From contig PDSA01000028.1 of the NCBI GenBank assembly GCA_002748285.1, positions 62,001 to 126,000 of the forward strand: a DNA stretch of 64,000 bases. Direction: 5' to 3'. Shown in pieces: positions 31,976 to 42,967 of this stretch; the stretch's first letter is position 1; each line of letters begins with the position of its first letter. This DNA is from Rhodobacterales bacterium (GTDB taxonomy: Bacteria > Pseudomonadota > Alphaproteobacteria > Rhodobacterales > Rhodobacteraceae). The position numbers and the translations under genes are program-made. The notes beneath the pieces were generated by a model. It did no database searches and was not told the DNA's origin. It saw nothing but the letters and a program-made list of their open reading frames with translations.

Positions 31976-32848
31976 TCAGCTGTTCATTTTGGCCACTTCA
32001 GCGGCAAAATCTTCTTCTTTTTTCTCGATGCCTTCGCCCACTTCCAGACGCACGAAACCGGTGATCTCAACGCCGGCTTCTTTGGCCGCTGCGGCCACGG
32101 TCAGGTCAGGGTTGATGACAAAGGATTGGCCCAGCAAGGTGACTTCGGACAGGAATTTTTTCATCCGCCCGACAATCATCTTTTCAATCACCTGCTCAGG
32201 CTTGCCGGATTCGCGGGCTTGCTCGGTCAGAACCGCCTTTTCACGCTCGACAACTGCCGGATCCAGATCGGCCTCGGACAGCGAAGCCGGGTTCACGGCA
32301 GCGATATGCATCGCAACCTGACGGCCAAACGCGGCGTTGTCGCCCTTCAGGGCCACCAGCACACCGATTTTGCCCATGCCATCGGCGACCGAGTTATGCA
32401 CATAAGAGGTCACAGTGTCGCCCTCCAGCGCAGCCATGCGGCGCACCGACATGTTTTCGCCGATGGTGGCGATGGCCGAGGTCACGGTATCCTCAACGGT
32501 TTTACCGCCCATATCCGCAGCTTTCAGCGCGTCCAGATCGGCAACGCCCAGAGCAGTTTTGGCGATGGTGCTGACCATGCTCTGGAAATCGGCGTTTTTG
32601 GCAACAAAATCGGTTTCCGAGTTCACCTCAACCGCGACCCCTTTGCCACCGTCCACGGTGACGGCCACCAGACCTTCAGCGGCGGTGCGGCCGGATTTCT
32701 TGGCAGCTTTGGCCAGACCTTTGGTGCGCAGCCAGTCGGTTGCGGCTTCGATATCGCCATCGGTTTCAACCAGGGCTTTTTTTGCGTCCATCATGCCAGC
32801 GCCAGTGCTGTCACGAAGCTGTTTTACCAATGCAGCTGTAATTGCCAT
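31976..32848 (-). CDS. tsf: Elongation factor Ts
   Basis: [44 protein letters not shown]. Confidence 0.95.
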   Translation of the reverse strand: MAITAALVKQLRDSTGAGMMDAKKALVETDGDIEAATDWLRTKGLAKAAKKSGRTAAEGLVAVTVDGGKGVAVEVNSETDFVAKNADFQSMVSTIAKTALGVADLDALKAADMGGKTVEDTVTSAIATIGENMSVRRMAALEGDTVTSYVHNSVADGMGKIGVLVALKGDNAAFGRQVAMHIAAVNPASLSEADLDPAVVEREKAVLTEQARESGKPEQVIEKMIVGRMKKFLSEVTLLGQSFVINPDLTVAAAAKEAGVEITGFVRLEVGEGIEKKEEDFAAEVAKMNS

Positions 32849-32922
32849 CATGGTTCTCCTGAAAATAGGTTTCAAATCGTCAGGCGCGCCAGCTCGGGCG
32901 CCCCTGACCTTGTCCAGATTGC

Positions 32923-33708
32923 TTATTCGGCGGGCTTTTCTTCGGCCGGGGCCTCTTCGGCCACCGCCTCTTCCATCGGAGCTTCTTCCATCTCGCCCAG
33001 ATCAATCCCGGCCGCACCCAGCTGGGCCGTCATGCCGTCCAGCGCCGCGCGAGCCACCAGATCGGTGTAAAGCGCAATGGCGCGGGCCGCATCGTCATTG
33101 CCGGGGATGATGTAATCAATGCCATCGGGGTTACAGTTGCTGTCAACCACAGCGACCACAGGGATGCCCAGCTTGTTGGCTTCGGCCACGGCCAGATCTT
33201 CTTTGCGCACGTCGATGACGAAAATCAGATCAGGCTGGCTGCCCATCTCACGGATACCGCCCAGGCTGGCTTGCAGTTTGGCCTGCTCGCGCTCGATCCC
33301 CAGACGTTCCTTTTTGGTCAGACCTTCGGCACCGCTTGCCAGCAGTTCGTCATGGTCTTTCAGACGCTTGATGGATTTCGAGATAGTCTGCCAGTTGGTC
33401 AGCGTGCCGCCCAGCCAGCGGTGGTTCATGTAGTATTGTGCGCATTTTTCGGCAGCCTCGGCAATCGGGCCAGCGGCCTGACGTTTGGTGCCGACAAACA
33501 GAATGCGTCCGCCCTTGGCTGCGACATCACGCACCGCTTGCAGCGCCTGATCCAGCATCGGCACGGTCTGGGTCAGATCCATGATGTGAATGCCATTGCG
33601 CGCGCCGTAAATGAACGGGCCCATCTTCGGGTTCCAACGCTGAGTCTGGTGGCCAAAATGTACGCCAGCTTCTAACAGCTGCCGCATGGTAAATTCAGGA
33701 AGCGCCAT
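32923..33708 (-). CDS. rpsB: 30S ribosomal protein S2
   Basis: [38 protein letters not shown]. Confidence 0.96.
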   Translation of the reverse strand: MALPEFTMRQLLEAGVHFGHQTQRWNPKMGPFIYGARNGIHIMDLTQTVPMLDQALQAVRDVAAKGGRILFVGTKRQAAGPIAEAAEKCAQYYMNHRWLGGTLTNWQTISKSIKRLKDHDELLASGAEGLTKKERLGIEREQAKLQASLGGIREMGSQPDLIFVIDVRKEDLAVAEANKLGIPVVAVVDSNCNPDGIDYIIPGNDDAARAIALYTDLVARAALDGMTAQLGAAGIDLGEMEEAPMEEAVAEEAPAEEKPAE

Positions 33709-33986
33709 GCTTATCTATCCTTTTCTTTTCCGGTTTGTTCCATGGGCGGGGGTTGAGGGCATATGCCCAACCGGCGGACCTGATCGGGATTTCTCCCCGA
33801 ACCGGCCCCTCCCCGCTTACGGGAGTGAAGTCGCGCATATACAAAGCCTTTGGCCCGTTGGCAAGCCCTGTTTTGCCAAATCCTGGCCAAGCGCCGCCGG
33901 GTCTTGCTCCGCCCCCCGCCTTGCCCTATACCCGCCCCCTGCCCGGCCATGCCTGTGCCGCGGTGATTTTCAGGGGTTTGGAACGG

Positions 33987-34877
33987 ATGCAACAGACAGA
34001 GATCCTATGTATCGGCAGCGTGCTGTGGGATGTGATTGGCCGCCACCCGAATCCGATGCCCCATGGTGCCGACCGGCCCGGGCGCATCACCCGCCTGCCC
34101 GGCGGCGTGGCGCTCAATATCGCCATGACTCTGCGCCGCTTTGATCTGTCGCCCGTTTTGCTTAGCGCTATTGGCACTGATGAAGAGGGCCGCGAGCTGT
34201 TTAACCTGTGCAAAGGCATGGGGCTGAATTGCGACTATATCTACCGGGACCCCGATTTGCCCACCGACATCTATATGGCGATTGAGGGGGCCAACGGGCT
34301 GATCGCTGCCATTGCCGATGCCCATTCGCTGGAAGCCGCTGGCGACAAGATCCTGACCCCTCTGGCCGATGGCCGGCTGGGGGATGTGGAAAACCCCTAT
34401 GGCGGCGTGATCGTGCTGGATGGCAATCTGACTGAAAGCCTGCTGGATCAGATCGCCCACAGCCCGCTGTTTCGTGCCGCTGATCTGCGGCTGGCCCCGG
34501 CCTCGCCCGGCAAGGCCGAGCGGCTAACCCCGTTGCTCAACCAGCGCAATGTGACGCTTTACGTCAATCTGGAAGAGGCCGGGGTGCTGTGTGATCGCTG
34601 CTTTGCTGATTCCAAACAGGCGGCAGCGCGGCTGCTGGAGCGGGGGCTGCACCGGGTTCTGGTCACCGATGGGGCCAAAATGGCGACGCTGGGCAGTCAG
34701 AACGGGCTGGTCAGCCAAACGCCGCCGCAAGTGCTGGCCAAACGCATCACCGGGGCAGGAGACAGCTTCATGGCCGGCCATATCGCCGCCGATCTGCACG
34801 GCCACTGCCCGCAAACCGCGCTGGAGGCGGCCTTGAGCGCCGCCGCGCAGCATGTTTCAGGAGACCACCCAAAATGA
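33987..34877 (+). CDS. psuK: PfkB-family carbohydrate kinase, probable pseudouridine kinase
   Basis: GGVALNIAMTL, TGAGDSFMAGHIA; adjacent to psuG. Confidence 0.78.
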   Translation: MQQTEILCIGSVLWDVIGRHPNPMPHGADRPGRITRLPGGVALNIAMTLRRFDLSPVLLSAIGTDEEGRELFNLCKGMGLNCDYIYRDPDLPTDIYMAIEGANGLIAAIADAHSLEAAGDKILTPLADGRLGDVENPYGGVIVLDGNLTESLLDQIAHSPLFRAADLRLAPASPGKAERLTPLLNQRNVTLYVNLEEAGVLCDRCFADSKQAAARLLERGLHRVLVTDGAKMATLGSQNGLVSQTPPQVLAKRITGAGDSFMAGHIAADLHGHCPQTALEAALSAAAQHVSGDHPK

Positions 34878-35803
34878 GCCATCCCCGCCCCGACATCCCG
34901 CTGATCCTGTCTGATGAGGTTGCCGCCGCCCGCCGCGACAACCGCCCGATCGTGGCGCTGGAAAGCACCATCATCACCCATGGGATGCCCTACCCGCAAA
35001 ACCTTGAAACCGCGCAAAAGGTCGAAGAGCGGGTGCGCCAATCCGGCGCGACTCCGGCCACGATTGCGGTGCTGGACGGGCAGTTGCATATCGGGCTGAG
35101 TGAAGCGCAGCTGCAAAAGCTGGCGCAGGCCCGGGACGTGGCCAAGCTGTCGCGCGCTGATTTCGCCGCTTGTCTGGCCACTGGCGGCACCGGAGCCACC
35201 ACGGTCGCGGCCACCATGATCGCCGCTGATCTGGCCGGTATCAAGGTGTTTGCCACTGGCGGCATTGGCGGGGTGCATCGCGGGGCCGAGTTGGATTTCG
35301 ACATCTCCGCCGATTTGCATGAACTGGCCAAGACCCCAGTCACAGTGGTCGCCGCCGGGCCCAAAGCCATTCTGGATGTGCCCAAGACGCTGGAGGTTCT
35401 GGAAACATTAGGAGTGCCGGTTATCACCTTCAAACAAAATGATATTCCGGCATTTTGGTCGCGCCATTCCGGCCTGAAAACGCCGCTGCGGATGGATCAG
35501 CCCAGCCAGATCGCCAAAGCGCAGATTTTGCGCACGCAGCTGGGGTTGTCCGGCGGGCAGTTGGTGAACAATCCGATCCCGGAGGCCGATGAAATCCCCC
35601 GCACCCGGCTGCAACCGATCATCGAACAGGCTCTGGACGAGGCCCGCGCGCAAAAGATCAGTGCCAAAGCTGTGACTCCCTTCATGCTGCAACGGATTTT
35701 CGAACTGACTGAGGGCGCTTCGCTTACCGCCAACATCGCTTTGGTGCTGAACAATGCGGCTTTGGCGGCTGAAATCGCGGCAGAGTTTGCCAAACAGAGC
35801 TAA
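34874..35803 (+). CDS. psuG: Pseudouridine-5'-phosphate glycosidase
   Basis: VALESTIITHGMPYPQNLETA, GGTGATTVAATM, FATGGIGGVHRGAE. Confidence 0.93.
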   Translation: MSHPRPDIPLILSDEVAAARRDNRPIVALESTIITHGMPYPQNLETAQKVEERVRQSGATPATIAVLDGQLHIGLSEAQLQKLAQARDVAKLSRADFAACLATGGTGATTVAATMIAADLAGIKVFATGGIGGVHRGAELDFDISADLHELAKTPVTVVAAGPKAILDVPKTLEVLETLGVPVITFKQNDIPAFWSRHSGLKTPLRMDQPSQIAKAQILRTQLGLSGGQLVNNPIPEADEIPRTRLQPIIEQALDEARAQKISAKAVTPFMLQRIFELTEGASLTANIALVLNNAALAAEIAAEFAKQS

Positions 35804-35918
35804 ACGCGCCAGATTTTGCCGATTCGCAGGTTGATTGCGCCGCTGGGTTATTGCGCAAAGCGGCCATGCTGCCTACAATCACCGCTCTGAGCCCCGATGA
35901 TATTTGAAACGGACCAAA

Positions 35919-36626
35919 ATGCCAAAATTGCCAAATATCCCCCCCCCGGAGCGGCGCAAACGCCGCTGGGTCACCGCGCTGCGCAACAACTTTTTCACCG
36001 GTCTGGTGGTGGTTGCGCCAATCGGGATGACTCTGTGGCTGATCTGGACGATCACCGGCCATATCGACAGCTGGGTGCTGCCGTTTATTCCTGAGCGGTT
36101 CTCGCCGAAAACCTATATCGGCATTGATCTGCGCGGCATCGGCGTGATCGTCTTTTTGATCTTTACTCTGCTGGTCGGCTGGATGGCCAAGGGGCTGATC
36201 GGGCGTTCGTTGCTGAATATGGGCGAAGATCTGGTGGGCCGGATGCCGGTGGTGCGGTCGGTCTATAACGGCTTGAAACAACTGGCAGAAACCGTATTCG
36301 CCCAGAGCGAAACCTCGTTTGATAAGGTTTGCCTGATCGAATATCCGCGCAAGGGGCTGTGGGCGATGGCGTTTATCTCGACCTCCACCAAGGGCGAAGT
36401 GAACCAGAAAATTCCGGTGGAAGATCAGCTGATCTCGATTTTCCTGCCCACCACGCCCAACCCGACCTCGGGCTTTTTGCTGTTTGCGCCGCAATCGGAC
36501 ATTATCGAGCTGGATATGACGGTGGGGGATGCGATGAAGCTGGTGATCTCGGCTGGTCTGGTCTATCCGCAGCCGGAAAATCTGGACCAACCCAGCCTGC
36601 CGCTGGAACCCCCGGGACAAGACTGA
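35919..36626 (+). CDS. DUF502 family membrane protein
   Basis: FFTGLVVVAPIGMTLWLIW, GRMPVVRSVYNGLKQLAETVF, FLPTTPNPTSGFLLF. Confidence 0.85.
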   Translation: MPKLPNIPPPERRKRRWVTALRNNFFTGLVVVAPIGMTLWLIWTITGHIDSWVLPFIPERFSPKTYIGIDLRGIGVIVFLIFTLLVGWMAKGLIGRSLLNMGEDLVGRMPVVRSVYNGLKQLAETVFAQSETSFDKVCLIEYPRKGLWAMAFISTSTKGEVNQKIPVEDQLISIFLPTTPNPTSGFLLFAPQSDIIELDMTVGDAMKLVISAGLVYPQPENLDQPSLPLEPPGQD

Positions 36627-36814
36627 ACTGCCGGCTTGCCCTATCTTTGAAAGCACCAAAAAAAACGCCAGCACGAAGCTGGCGTTAAGTTATTGAGGCA
36701 GGTTTCATACAGGCAAGAAACCTATCGAGCAGTGACACCTTTATATACAAACTATCGCTTATTTCCAAGCTAAAAGTTTGAATTCGCTGGCATTGCACAA
36801 TAGAGTTACAGCCA

Positions 36815-38668
36815 ATGAAACAAGGAAATAAAGGGTTTGTCGCAAAAATGAGAACAGTTTTTTTCACCCGCCTGCGCCGCCTGGCAGCGCTTTCCGGGCT
36901 GATTCTGGCGGCGGGATTCGCCAATGCCGACCCTCAGCATGGAATCGCGATGTATGGCACCCCTGCCCTGCCCGCCGATTTCACCCATCTGCCCTATGCA
37001 AACCCCGATGCCCCCAAGGGGGGTAAGATCGTTCTGGGCGAAGTGGGCAGCTTTGATTCACTCAATCCGCATATCCTGAAAGGTCGGGTGCCGTGGCAGC
37101 TGCGGTTTTTGGCCTATGAAAGCCTGATGGGGCGCAATTATGATGAGCCGTTCTCGCTCTATGGTCTGCTGGCTGAAAGCGTTGAGACCAACCCCGAGCG
37201 CAGCTGGGTCGAGTTCACCCTGCGCAAAGAGGCCAAGTTTTCCGATGGCAGCCCGCTGACGGTCGAGGATGTGATCTGGTCGTTTGAAACTCTGGGCCGC
37301 AGCGGCCACCCCCGCTATAAAAGCGCCTGGGAAAAGATTGCCAAAATTGAAGCCACGGGCGAACGCAAGCTGCGTTTTACCTTTAACGTGCAAGATCGCG
37401 AGCTGGCGCTGATCGTCGGGATGCGCCCGATTTTGAAAAAGGCGCAGTGGGACGGCAAAGATTTCGCGGACTCTTCGCTTGAGGCACCGATCACCACCGC
37501 GCCCTATGTGATCGGCGATTTTGAGCCCGGGCGTTATCTGGAGCTGAACCGCAACCCCGATTACTGGGGCAAAAATCTGCCCCTGCGCCGGGGCAGCAAT
37601 AATTTTGATCAGATCCGGTTGGAGTTTTTCGGCGATGCCGGCGTGCTGTTTGAATCGTTCAAGGCCGGTGTCACCGATGTGATGCGCGAAACCAACGCCA
37701 ATAAGTGGTATAGTCTTTATGATTTCATCACCGGCGCGCCCAAGGCGAGATTTACCAAATCCATCATCCCGCATCAGCGCCCCACCGGCATTACCGGGCT
37801 GGTGATGAACACCCGCAAGCCGGTCTTTGCTGATTGGCGGGTGCGTGAGGCAATGTCGCGGGCGTTTAATTATGAGTTCATCAGTGAAACCCTTAACAGC
37901 AGCGCCACGCCGCGGATCAGCTCTTATTTCTCCAATTCCGTGCTGGGGATGGAGAGCGGGCCGGCAAAAGGCCGGGTGCTTGAGCTGCTCAGCCCCTATC
38001 GCGACCAGCTGCTGCCCGGCACGATTGAGGGCTACACCCAGCCGGTTTCCGATGGCACCACCCGCAACCGCAAAAATATCCGCGCCGCTAAGGCTCTGCT
38101 GCAACAGGCCGGCTGGACGGTGCAGGGCGGGGTGTTGAAAAACGCCAAGGGGCAGCCCTTTGAGTTTGAGATTTTGCTCAAGCTGGGCTCGGCACAGGTG
38201 AAATCCATCGTGGATATCTATGTGCAGGCGCTCAAACGGTTGGGGATCACCCCCAAAGTCACCGTGATCGACAGCGCCCAATATAAGGAACGCACCACCA
38301 ATTATGATTTCGGGATGACGTTCTACCGCCGCGGCCTGTCGCTGTCTCCGGGCAATGAGCAATATCTCTATTGGGGCGCGGAGGGGGTAAAAACCCCGGG
38401 CACCCGCAACTGGATGGGGATGAACATGCCCGCCGCCGAAGCGATGATTGACCAGCTGTTGAATGCCCAAAGCCAGCCCGATTTCCGCGCCGCTGCCAAG
38501 GCTCTGGATCGCATTCTGACCGCCGGGCGTTATGTGATCCCGATCTGGTCAAACGGGCCATCGCGTGTTGCGCATAAAACGACATTGCATTATCCCGCGG
38601 ATCATCTGCCGATGTATGGCGATTGGATCGGCTTTTTGCCGGATGTCTGGTGGTATGAAAAGGAGTAA
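36815..38668 (+). CDS. Extracellular solute-binding protein family 5 (peptide/YejA-like)
   Basis: Signal peptide; HGIAMYGTPALPADFTHLPYANPDAPKGGKIVLGEVGSFDSLNPHIL. Confidence 0.88.
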   Translation: MKQGNKGFVAKMRTVFFTRLRRLAALSGLILAAGFANADPQHGIAMYGTPALPADFTHLPYANPDAPKGGKIVLGEVGSFDSLNPHILKGRVPWQLRFLAYESLMGRNYDEPFSLYGLLAESVETNPERSWVEFTLRKEAKFSDGSPLTVEDVIWSFETLGRSGHPRYKSAWEKIAKIEATGERKLRFTFNVQDRELALIVGMRPILKKAQWDGKDFADSSLEAPITTAPYVIGDFEPGRYLELNRNPDYWGKNLPLRRGSNNFDQIRLEFFGDAGVLFESFKAGVTDVMRETNANKWYSLYDFITGAPKARFTKSIIPHQRPTGITGLVMNTRKPVFADWRVREAMSRAFNYEFISETLNSSATPRISSYFSNSVLGMESGPAKGRVLELLSPYRDQLLPGTIEGYTQPVSDGTTRNRKNIRAAKALLQQAGWTVQGGVLKNAKGQPFEFEILLKLGSAQVKSIVDIYVQALKRLGITPKVTVIDSAQYKERTTNYDFGMTFYRRGLSLSPGNEQYLYWGAEGVKTPGTRNWMGMNMPAAEAMIDQLLNAQSQPDFRAAAKALDRILTAGRYVIPIWSNGPSRVAHKTTLHYPADHLPMYGDWIGFLPDVWWYEKE

Positions 38669-38670
38669 CC

Positions 38671-38784
38671 ATGATCAGATTGTTCTTGCTCTGCGCCCTG
38701 TTGGGGTTAAGCGCCTGTGCTACCGTTGAAGGCATGGGCCGCGACATTTCCGCCGGGGCGCGCAAAGTTAGTGATGCGCTTTAA
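38671..38784 (+). CDS. Entericidin-like small lipoprotein (37 aa; not in supplied ORF track)
   Basis: MIRLFLLCALLGLSACATVEGMGRDISAGARKVSDAL*; RBS AGGAG, lipobox LSAC. Confidence 0.8.
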   Translation: MIRLFLLCALLGLSACATVEGMGRDISAGARKVSDAL

Positions 38785-38875
38785 GAATGGCGTTTAACAG
38801 GCTGTAATAAAGACAAAATCACCGGGCGGATTTCTGCCCGGCCGTGCTGTTTGGGTTTCCTTGAGGGGGCAGCTC

Positions 38876-39598
38876 ATGCTAAGATGGAGAATGGTAAATT
38901 TGCTCCAACACTTCAGCCAATCCAGACGCCTTTCATGGTCCTACCCGGCGGCCCTGCTGCTTGGCTTGAGCCTTGCCGGCGCTGCAGCCGGGTCGGGCCT
39001 TGCCCCTGCCCAGTCTTTGCGCCCGCTCAACCGCCCTGCCCCAACCCACGGCGCTGAACAGCCAGATAGCGCTTGGGCGAGCAAGCTGATCGCAAACGCC
39101 CGCAGCCAGATCGGCGTGACGCTGATCTATGATGGCCGCTATCAGAAACTGGATTTCCCCAATGGCGATATTGACCGCCTGCGCGGGGTTTGCACAGACG
39201 TGGTGATCCGCGCCTTGCGGGATGCGCATGGGGTGGACCTACAATCAGAGGTCAACCGCGATATGAAGGCGCATTTCGCCGCCTATCCGAAAAAATGGGG
39301 CCTGAAAACCACCGACCGCAATATCGACCACCGCCGGGTGCCCAATCTACGCACCTATTTCCGCCGTCAGGGGGCCGAACTGCCGATCAGCGACCGTGCC
39401 TCCGACTATAAGCCCGGCGATCTGGTCACCTGGAGGCTGACAGGCAACCTGCCTCATATCGGCATTGTCAGCGACCGGATGAACACCGATCACAGCCGCC
39501 CGCTGATCATCCACAATGTCGGCTATGGCACGCAGGAGGTAGATGTGCTGTTTGCCTATGACATCACCGGGCATTACCGCCTACAGCCGGGCAAATAG
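38876..39598 (+). CDS. DUF1287 domain-containing protein
   Basis: YDGRYQKLDFPNGDIDRLRGVCTDVVIRALRDAHGVDLQSEVNRDM...HIGIVSDR. Confidence 0.85.
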   Translation: MLRWRMVNLLQHFSQSRRLSWSYPAALLLGLSLAGAAAGSGLAPAQSLRPLNRPAPTHGAEQPDSAWASKLIANARSQIGVTLIYDGRYQKLDFPNGDIDRLRGVCTDVVIRALRDAHGVDLQSEVNRDMKAHFAAYPKKWGLKTTDRNIDHRRVPNLRTYFRRQGAELPISDRASDYKPGDLVTWRLTGNLPHIGIVSDRMNTDHSRPLIIHNVGYGTQEVDVLFAYDITGHYRLQPGK

Positions 39599-39659
39599 CA
39601 ACTCTGCCCTTTTCATTTCCGCCGCGGATCCCTATATTGGTCCTGTTCCCGTGTGGAAC

Positions 39660-39960
39660 TATGAACATAAACGCGCTCGTAATAAGCGGATCGGACCCGG
39701 GGGCGGTACCCGGCGGCTCCACCAAATATCCTGTCGTTTGCGGGATCAGGGGGCCGAAACAGGATCGACGAACGTCTAAAGGGGTTAGCTTTGTTTCGGT
39801 GAGATACCACCGTTATCGGTTCGATTTAAGCTAGTTGCAAACGACAACAAAGCTCCGATGGCTCTGGCTGCTTAAGCAGTCCGAAAAGTCGAAATCTCAA
39901 GTCCTTACGCCTAGCAGCCTAAGGCGGGGTTTGCAGGTACCTGGCAACAGAAACCTGCGC
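39660..39960 (+). ncRNA. ssrA: Permuted two-piece tmRNA; acceptor piece ends with CCA at 39724, coding piece starts ~39750
   Basis: T-arm + CGGCTCCACCA, then GGGGCCGAAACAGGATCGACG; tag frame GCA AAC GAC AAC AAA GCT CCG ATG GCT CTG GCT GCT TAA (ANDNKAPMALAA) at 39837-39875. Confidence 0.93.
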
Positions 39961-40039
39961 TTTTCAGTGCCAGCGACACATAATTAAGCCATTGACTTTT
40001 GAGCGAAAATCCGGTTCAGGTAAATCCTGATTAAATTGG

Positions 40040-40053
40040 TTGGTTTTGATCAA
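40040..40053 (+). promoter_or_regulatory. Candidate FNR/NnrR-type box upstream of nirK
   Basis: TTGGTTTTGATCAA, one mismatch to TTGAT-N4-ATCAA, ~50 bp before the nirK ATG. Confidence 0.5.
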
Positions 40054-40101
40054 TTTTTCATTTCCACCGACCACATATGAACCATCCACAAGGAGACCAC
40101 C

Positions 40102-41226
40102 ATGATTACGAGAAGAGCTGCGCTTGCAGGGGCGGCACTGGTTGCTGCATCGCCATTTGTTGTGTCCAAAGCATCCGCAGGAAGCGAGGCTGCAGATACC
40201 TCTGGTGCTGCGCCCGTTGATCTGTCCAGCCTGCCTCGGGTCAAGCAAAAACTGGCGGTGCCGCCATTCGTGCATGAGCATGAACAGGTCGCCACGTCTG
40301 GCCCGAAAATTGTTGAATTTGAAATGACCATCATTGAAAAAGAACTTGAGATTGACGATGGGGTTTTCGTGCAGGCGATGACCTTTAATGGCTCGGTCCC
40401 CGGTCCGATGATGGTGGTTCACGAGGGCGATTATCTGGAGTTGACCCTAATCAACCCTGAAACCAACGAATTGCAGCACAATATCGACTTCCACGCGTCG
40501 ACCGGTGCGTTGGGCGGCGGCGGGCTGACCCTGATCAACCCCGGTGAAAAAGTGGTTCTGCGGTTCAAGGCCACCCGTCCCGGCACCTTTGTCTATCACT
40601 GCGCCCCCGGTGGGCCCATGATCCCATGGCATGTGGTGTCTGGCATGGTTGGTGCCGTGATGGTTCTGCCCCGCGATGGGCTGCGCGATCAAAATGGCGA
40701 TCCAATTCGCTATGATAAAGTCTATTACGTTGGCGAGCATGACTTCTATGTGCCAAAAGACGAAGAAGGCAATTACAAGCGCTATGAAAGCGCCGGTGAG
40801 GGCTATGACGATATGGTCGAAGTCATGCAGGGTCTGATCCCGACTCACGAGGTCTTTAACGGCCGGGTTGGCGCTCTGACCGGTGAGGGCGCGATGAAAG
40901 CCAAGGTTGGCGAACGCGTGCTGTTCATCCATTCGCAAGGCAACCGCGACACCCGTCCGCATATCATCGGCGGCCATGGCGATCAGGTCTGGGAGCTGGG
41001 CAAATTCAACAACAAGCCCGATGTTGATCTGGAAACCTGGCTCATCCGCGGTGGTTCGGCCGGGGCGGCGCTTTACAAGTTCCTGCAGCCCGGGGTTTAC
41101 GCCTATGTGAACCACAACCTGATCGAAGCGGTGCATCTGGGCGCCACCGGTCACGTGGTGGTCGAAGGGGATTGGGACAATGATCTGATGGAACAGGTCG
41201 TGGCCCCCTCGCCGATCAACGAGTGA
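40102..41226 (+). CDS. nirK: Copper-containing nitrite reductase
   Basis: Tat-like leader [61 protein letters not shown]. Confidence 0.95.
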   Translation: MITRRAALAGAALVAASPFVVSKASAGSEAADTSGAAPVDLSSLPRVKQKLAVPPFVHEHEQVATSGPKIVEFEMTIIEKELEIDDGVFVQAMTFNGSVPGPMMVVHEGDYLELTLINPETNELQHNIDFHASTGALGGGGLTLINPGEKVVLRFKATRPGTFVYHCAPGGPMIPWHVVSGMVGAVMVLPRDGLRDQNGDPIRYDKVYYVGEHDFYVPKDEEGNYKRYESAGEGYDDMVEVMQGLIPTHEVFNGRVGALTGEGAMKAKVGERVLFIHSQGNRDTRPHIIGGHGDQVWELGKFNNKPDVDLETWLIRGGSAGAALYKFLQPGVYAYVNHNLIEAVHLGATGHVVVEGDWDNDLMEQVVAPSPINE

Positions 41227-41322
41227 TCGGGGGGGCTTCGGTTGCAGCCTCTGTAACCGGCCAAATATAGCAACAGAGTGGCCTGTCCGGGCCACTCTTC
41301 ACCGCCGTCTGGAGTAAATACG

Positions 41323-42144
41323 ATGAAACCTAACTTACTTTGGGCCGGTTTGCCTGTGGTCGTTGGCGGCCTGGCACTGATCGGGTATCTGAATATGGAT
41401 CGCATATTCCCCCCCGAAATCACCGATCTTCCCGAGCTGGTCGAGATCCCCGCCGGCACCTTTCATTTTCGGATGAACGGGCAGTTCAGGGTCGGCAAAC
41501 ATATCGTTGATGCCCCCTTGCAAGAGCTGACCGACCAGCCGCCGCTGACGGTGATGAAATACCATGTCAGCCAGGCCGAATATGCGCGCTGCGTGGCGGA
41601 TGGGGCGTGTGAAGAGACCGTTGTCAAGCCCGGTGAAAATCTGCCTCAGGTGATGATCAGCTATTACGATGCCCGGGCCTATGCCAAATGGTTTTCCGAA
41701 AAGACCCGGCTGCATTGGCGCTTGCCAAGCGCACTTGAGTTTCAGCGTTACGCTGGAGATGCGTATATTGATCTGTCATTGGGCGATATGGATGATGAAG
41801 ATGACCCCGCGCAACGCTGGATTGCCGAATATCTGCAACAAAGCGAATTGCGCCGCGAGCGCGAGTTGAATTTGTATGAGCTGGGGACAGCGGGCGAGAA
41901 CAATTTCGGCGTGGCTGATGTTGCTTCCAATGTCTGGGAGTGGACCGATACCTGCTATTATAACGTCAAGCTGGACAGTGACGGCAAAACCGTGCTGGAC
42001 AGGTTCGAAAACTGCGCCGTGCGCGCGGCCGAAGGCAAACACACCGCCTATATCATCGAGTTTGTCCGGGATGCCAATGTCGGCGGCTGTGCGGTGGGGG
42101 TTCCGCCCGATTTCCTTGGGTTCCGGCTGATTCTCGACGGATAG
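41323..42144 (+). CDS. nirV: NirV-like formylglycine-generating-enzyme family protein
   Basis: Downstream of nirK; VEIPAGTFHFRM, WRLPSALEFQRYAG, DVASNVWEWTDTCY. Confidence 0.85.
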   Translation: MKPNLLWAGLPVVVGGLALIGYLNMDRIFPPEITDLPELVEIPAGTFHFRMNGQFRVGKHIVDAPLQELTDQPPLTVMKYHVSQAEYARCVADGACEETVVKPGENLPQVMISYYDARAYAKWFSEKTRLHWRLPSALEFQRYAGDAYIDLSLGDMDDEDDPAQRWIAEYLQQSELRRERELNLYELGTAGENNFGVADVASNVWEWTDTCYYNVKLDSDGKTVLDRFENCAVRAAEGKHTAYIIEFVRDANVGGCAVGVPPDFLGFRLILDG

Positions 42145-42157
42145 GGGCAGCCCTCCT

Positions 42158-42967
42158 TTACATTGCCGAAGCTACCATCTGCTGGCAATGCTGGGCCAGC
42201 GCCTTGCGATCAGCAAAATCCGCCACCGCCACCGGCGGGTGGAAACTGAGTTGCACCGCCCCCTGCCGGCGCATCGCCAGCACCTTAATCAGATGTGGCG
42301 CCAGCTGCATGTCTCCCCACCAGCCATAAAAACGCGGCTCTTGCCCCTCGGGCGCGTGGTATTTCACCGTGACCGGCTGGATATACAGTTGATCCCGCAA
42401 ATCCGGCTGGAAATAGGCCTGAAACAGGGTGGATTTAAACGCCAGCACCCGCAAGCCATCGGTCGAGGTGCCTTCGGGGAAAAACAGCAATTTATGCCCG
42501 GCCAGCAGGCGTTTTTCGAAAATCTGCAAATGGGTTTTCGCATCGGTTGCGCGCCGCGCAATAAACACCGTCCCTGTGGCCCGCGCCAGCCAACCGACCA
42601 GCGGCCAGCCCGAGACTTCGGATTTGGCCACAAAATACATCCGCATCACAGAATTCAGCACGAAAATATCCAGCCACGAAGAATGATTGCTGACAATCGC
42701 GCCGTTCTGCGTCATGCAATCTCCTTTAACTTTGATCTGCAAGCCAATGATAAATAGTGATATTTTACATACTATCTGCGTAATAAATGGCGTGATCGGT
42801 CGCCTTAGCCCCCAAATCGGGCGTTCGATCAGGCGCAACAGCAGCTTTAGCGCCAACCCGCCAAACACCACCAAAAACAACAAAACACAACGGATCACCG
42901 CCCGGACCCAGCCTAGTGGGCCGATCCTGACCGGGGCGGGCTCTTCTTCGGGATACCAGATGCTCAT
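42158..42967 (-). CDS. olsA: 1-acyl-sn-glycerol-3-phosphate/lyso-ornithine lipid acyltransferase
   Basis: PlsC motifs VSNHSSWLDIFVL, FFPEGTSTDG; overlaps olsB. Confidence 0.82.
   Translation of the reverse strand: MSIWYPEEEPAPVRIGPLGWVRAVIRCVLLFLVVFGGLALKLLLRLIERPIWGLRRPITPFITQIVCKISLFIIGLQIKVKGDCMTQNGAIVSNHSSWLDIFVLNSVMRMYFVAKSEVSGWPLVGWLARATGTVFIARRATDAKTHLQIFEKRLLAGHKLLFFPEGTSTDGLRVLAFKSTLFQAYFQPDLRDQLYIQPVTVKYHAPEGQEPRFYGWWGDMQLAPHLIKVLAMRRQGAVQLSFHPPVAVADFADRKALAQHCQQMVASAM

Noticed and set aside
36660-36695. Inverted repeat AACGCCAGCacgaaGCTGGCGTT after the DUF502 gene as a novel element
   Set aside because: Looks like an ordinary terminator hairpin (A-tract/T-tract on the opposite strand).
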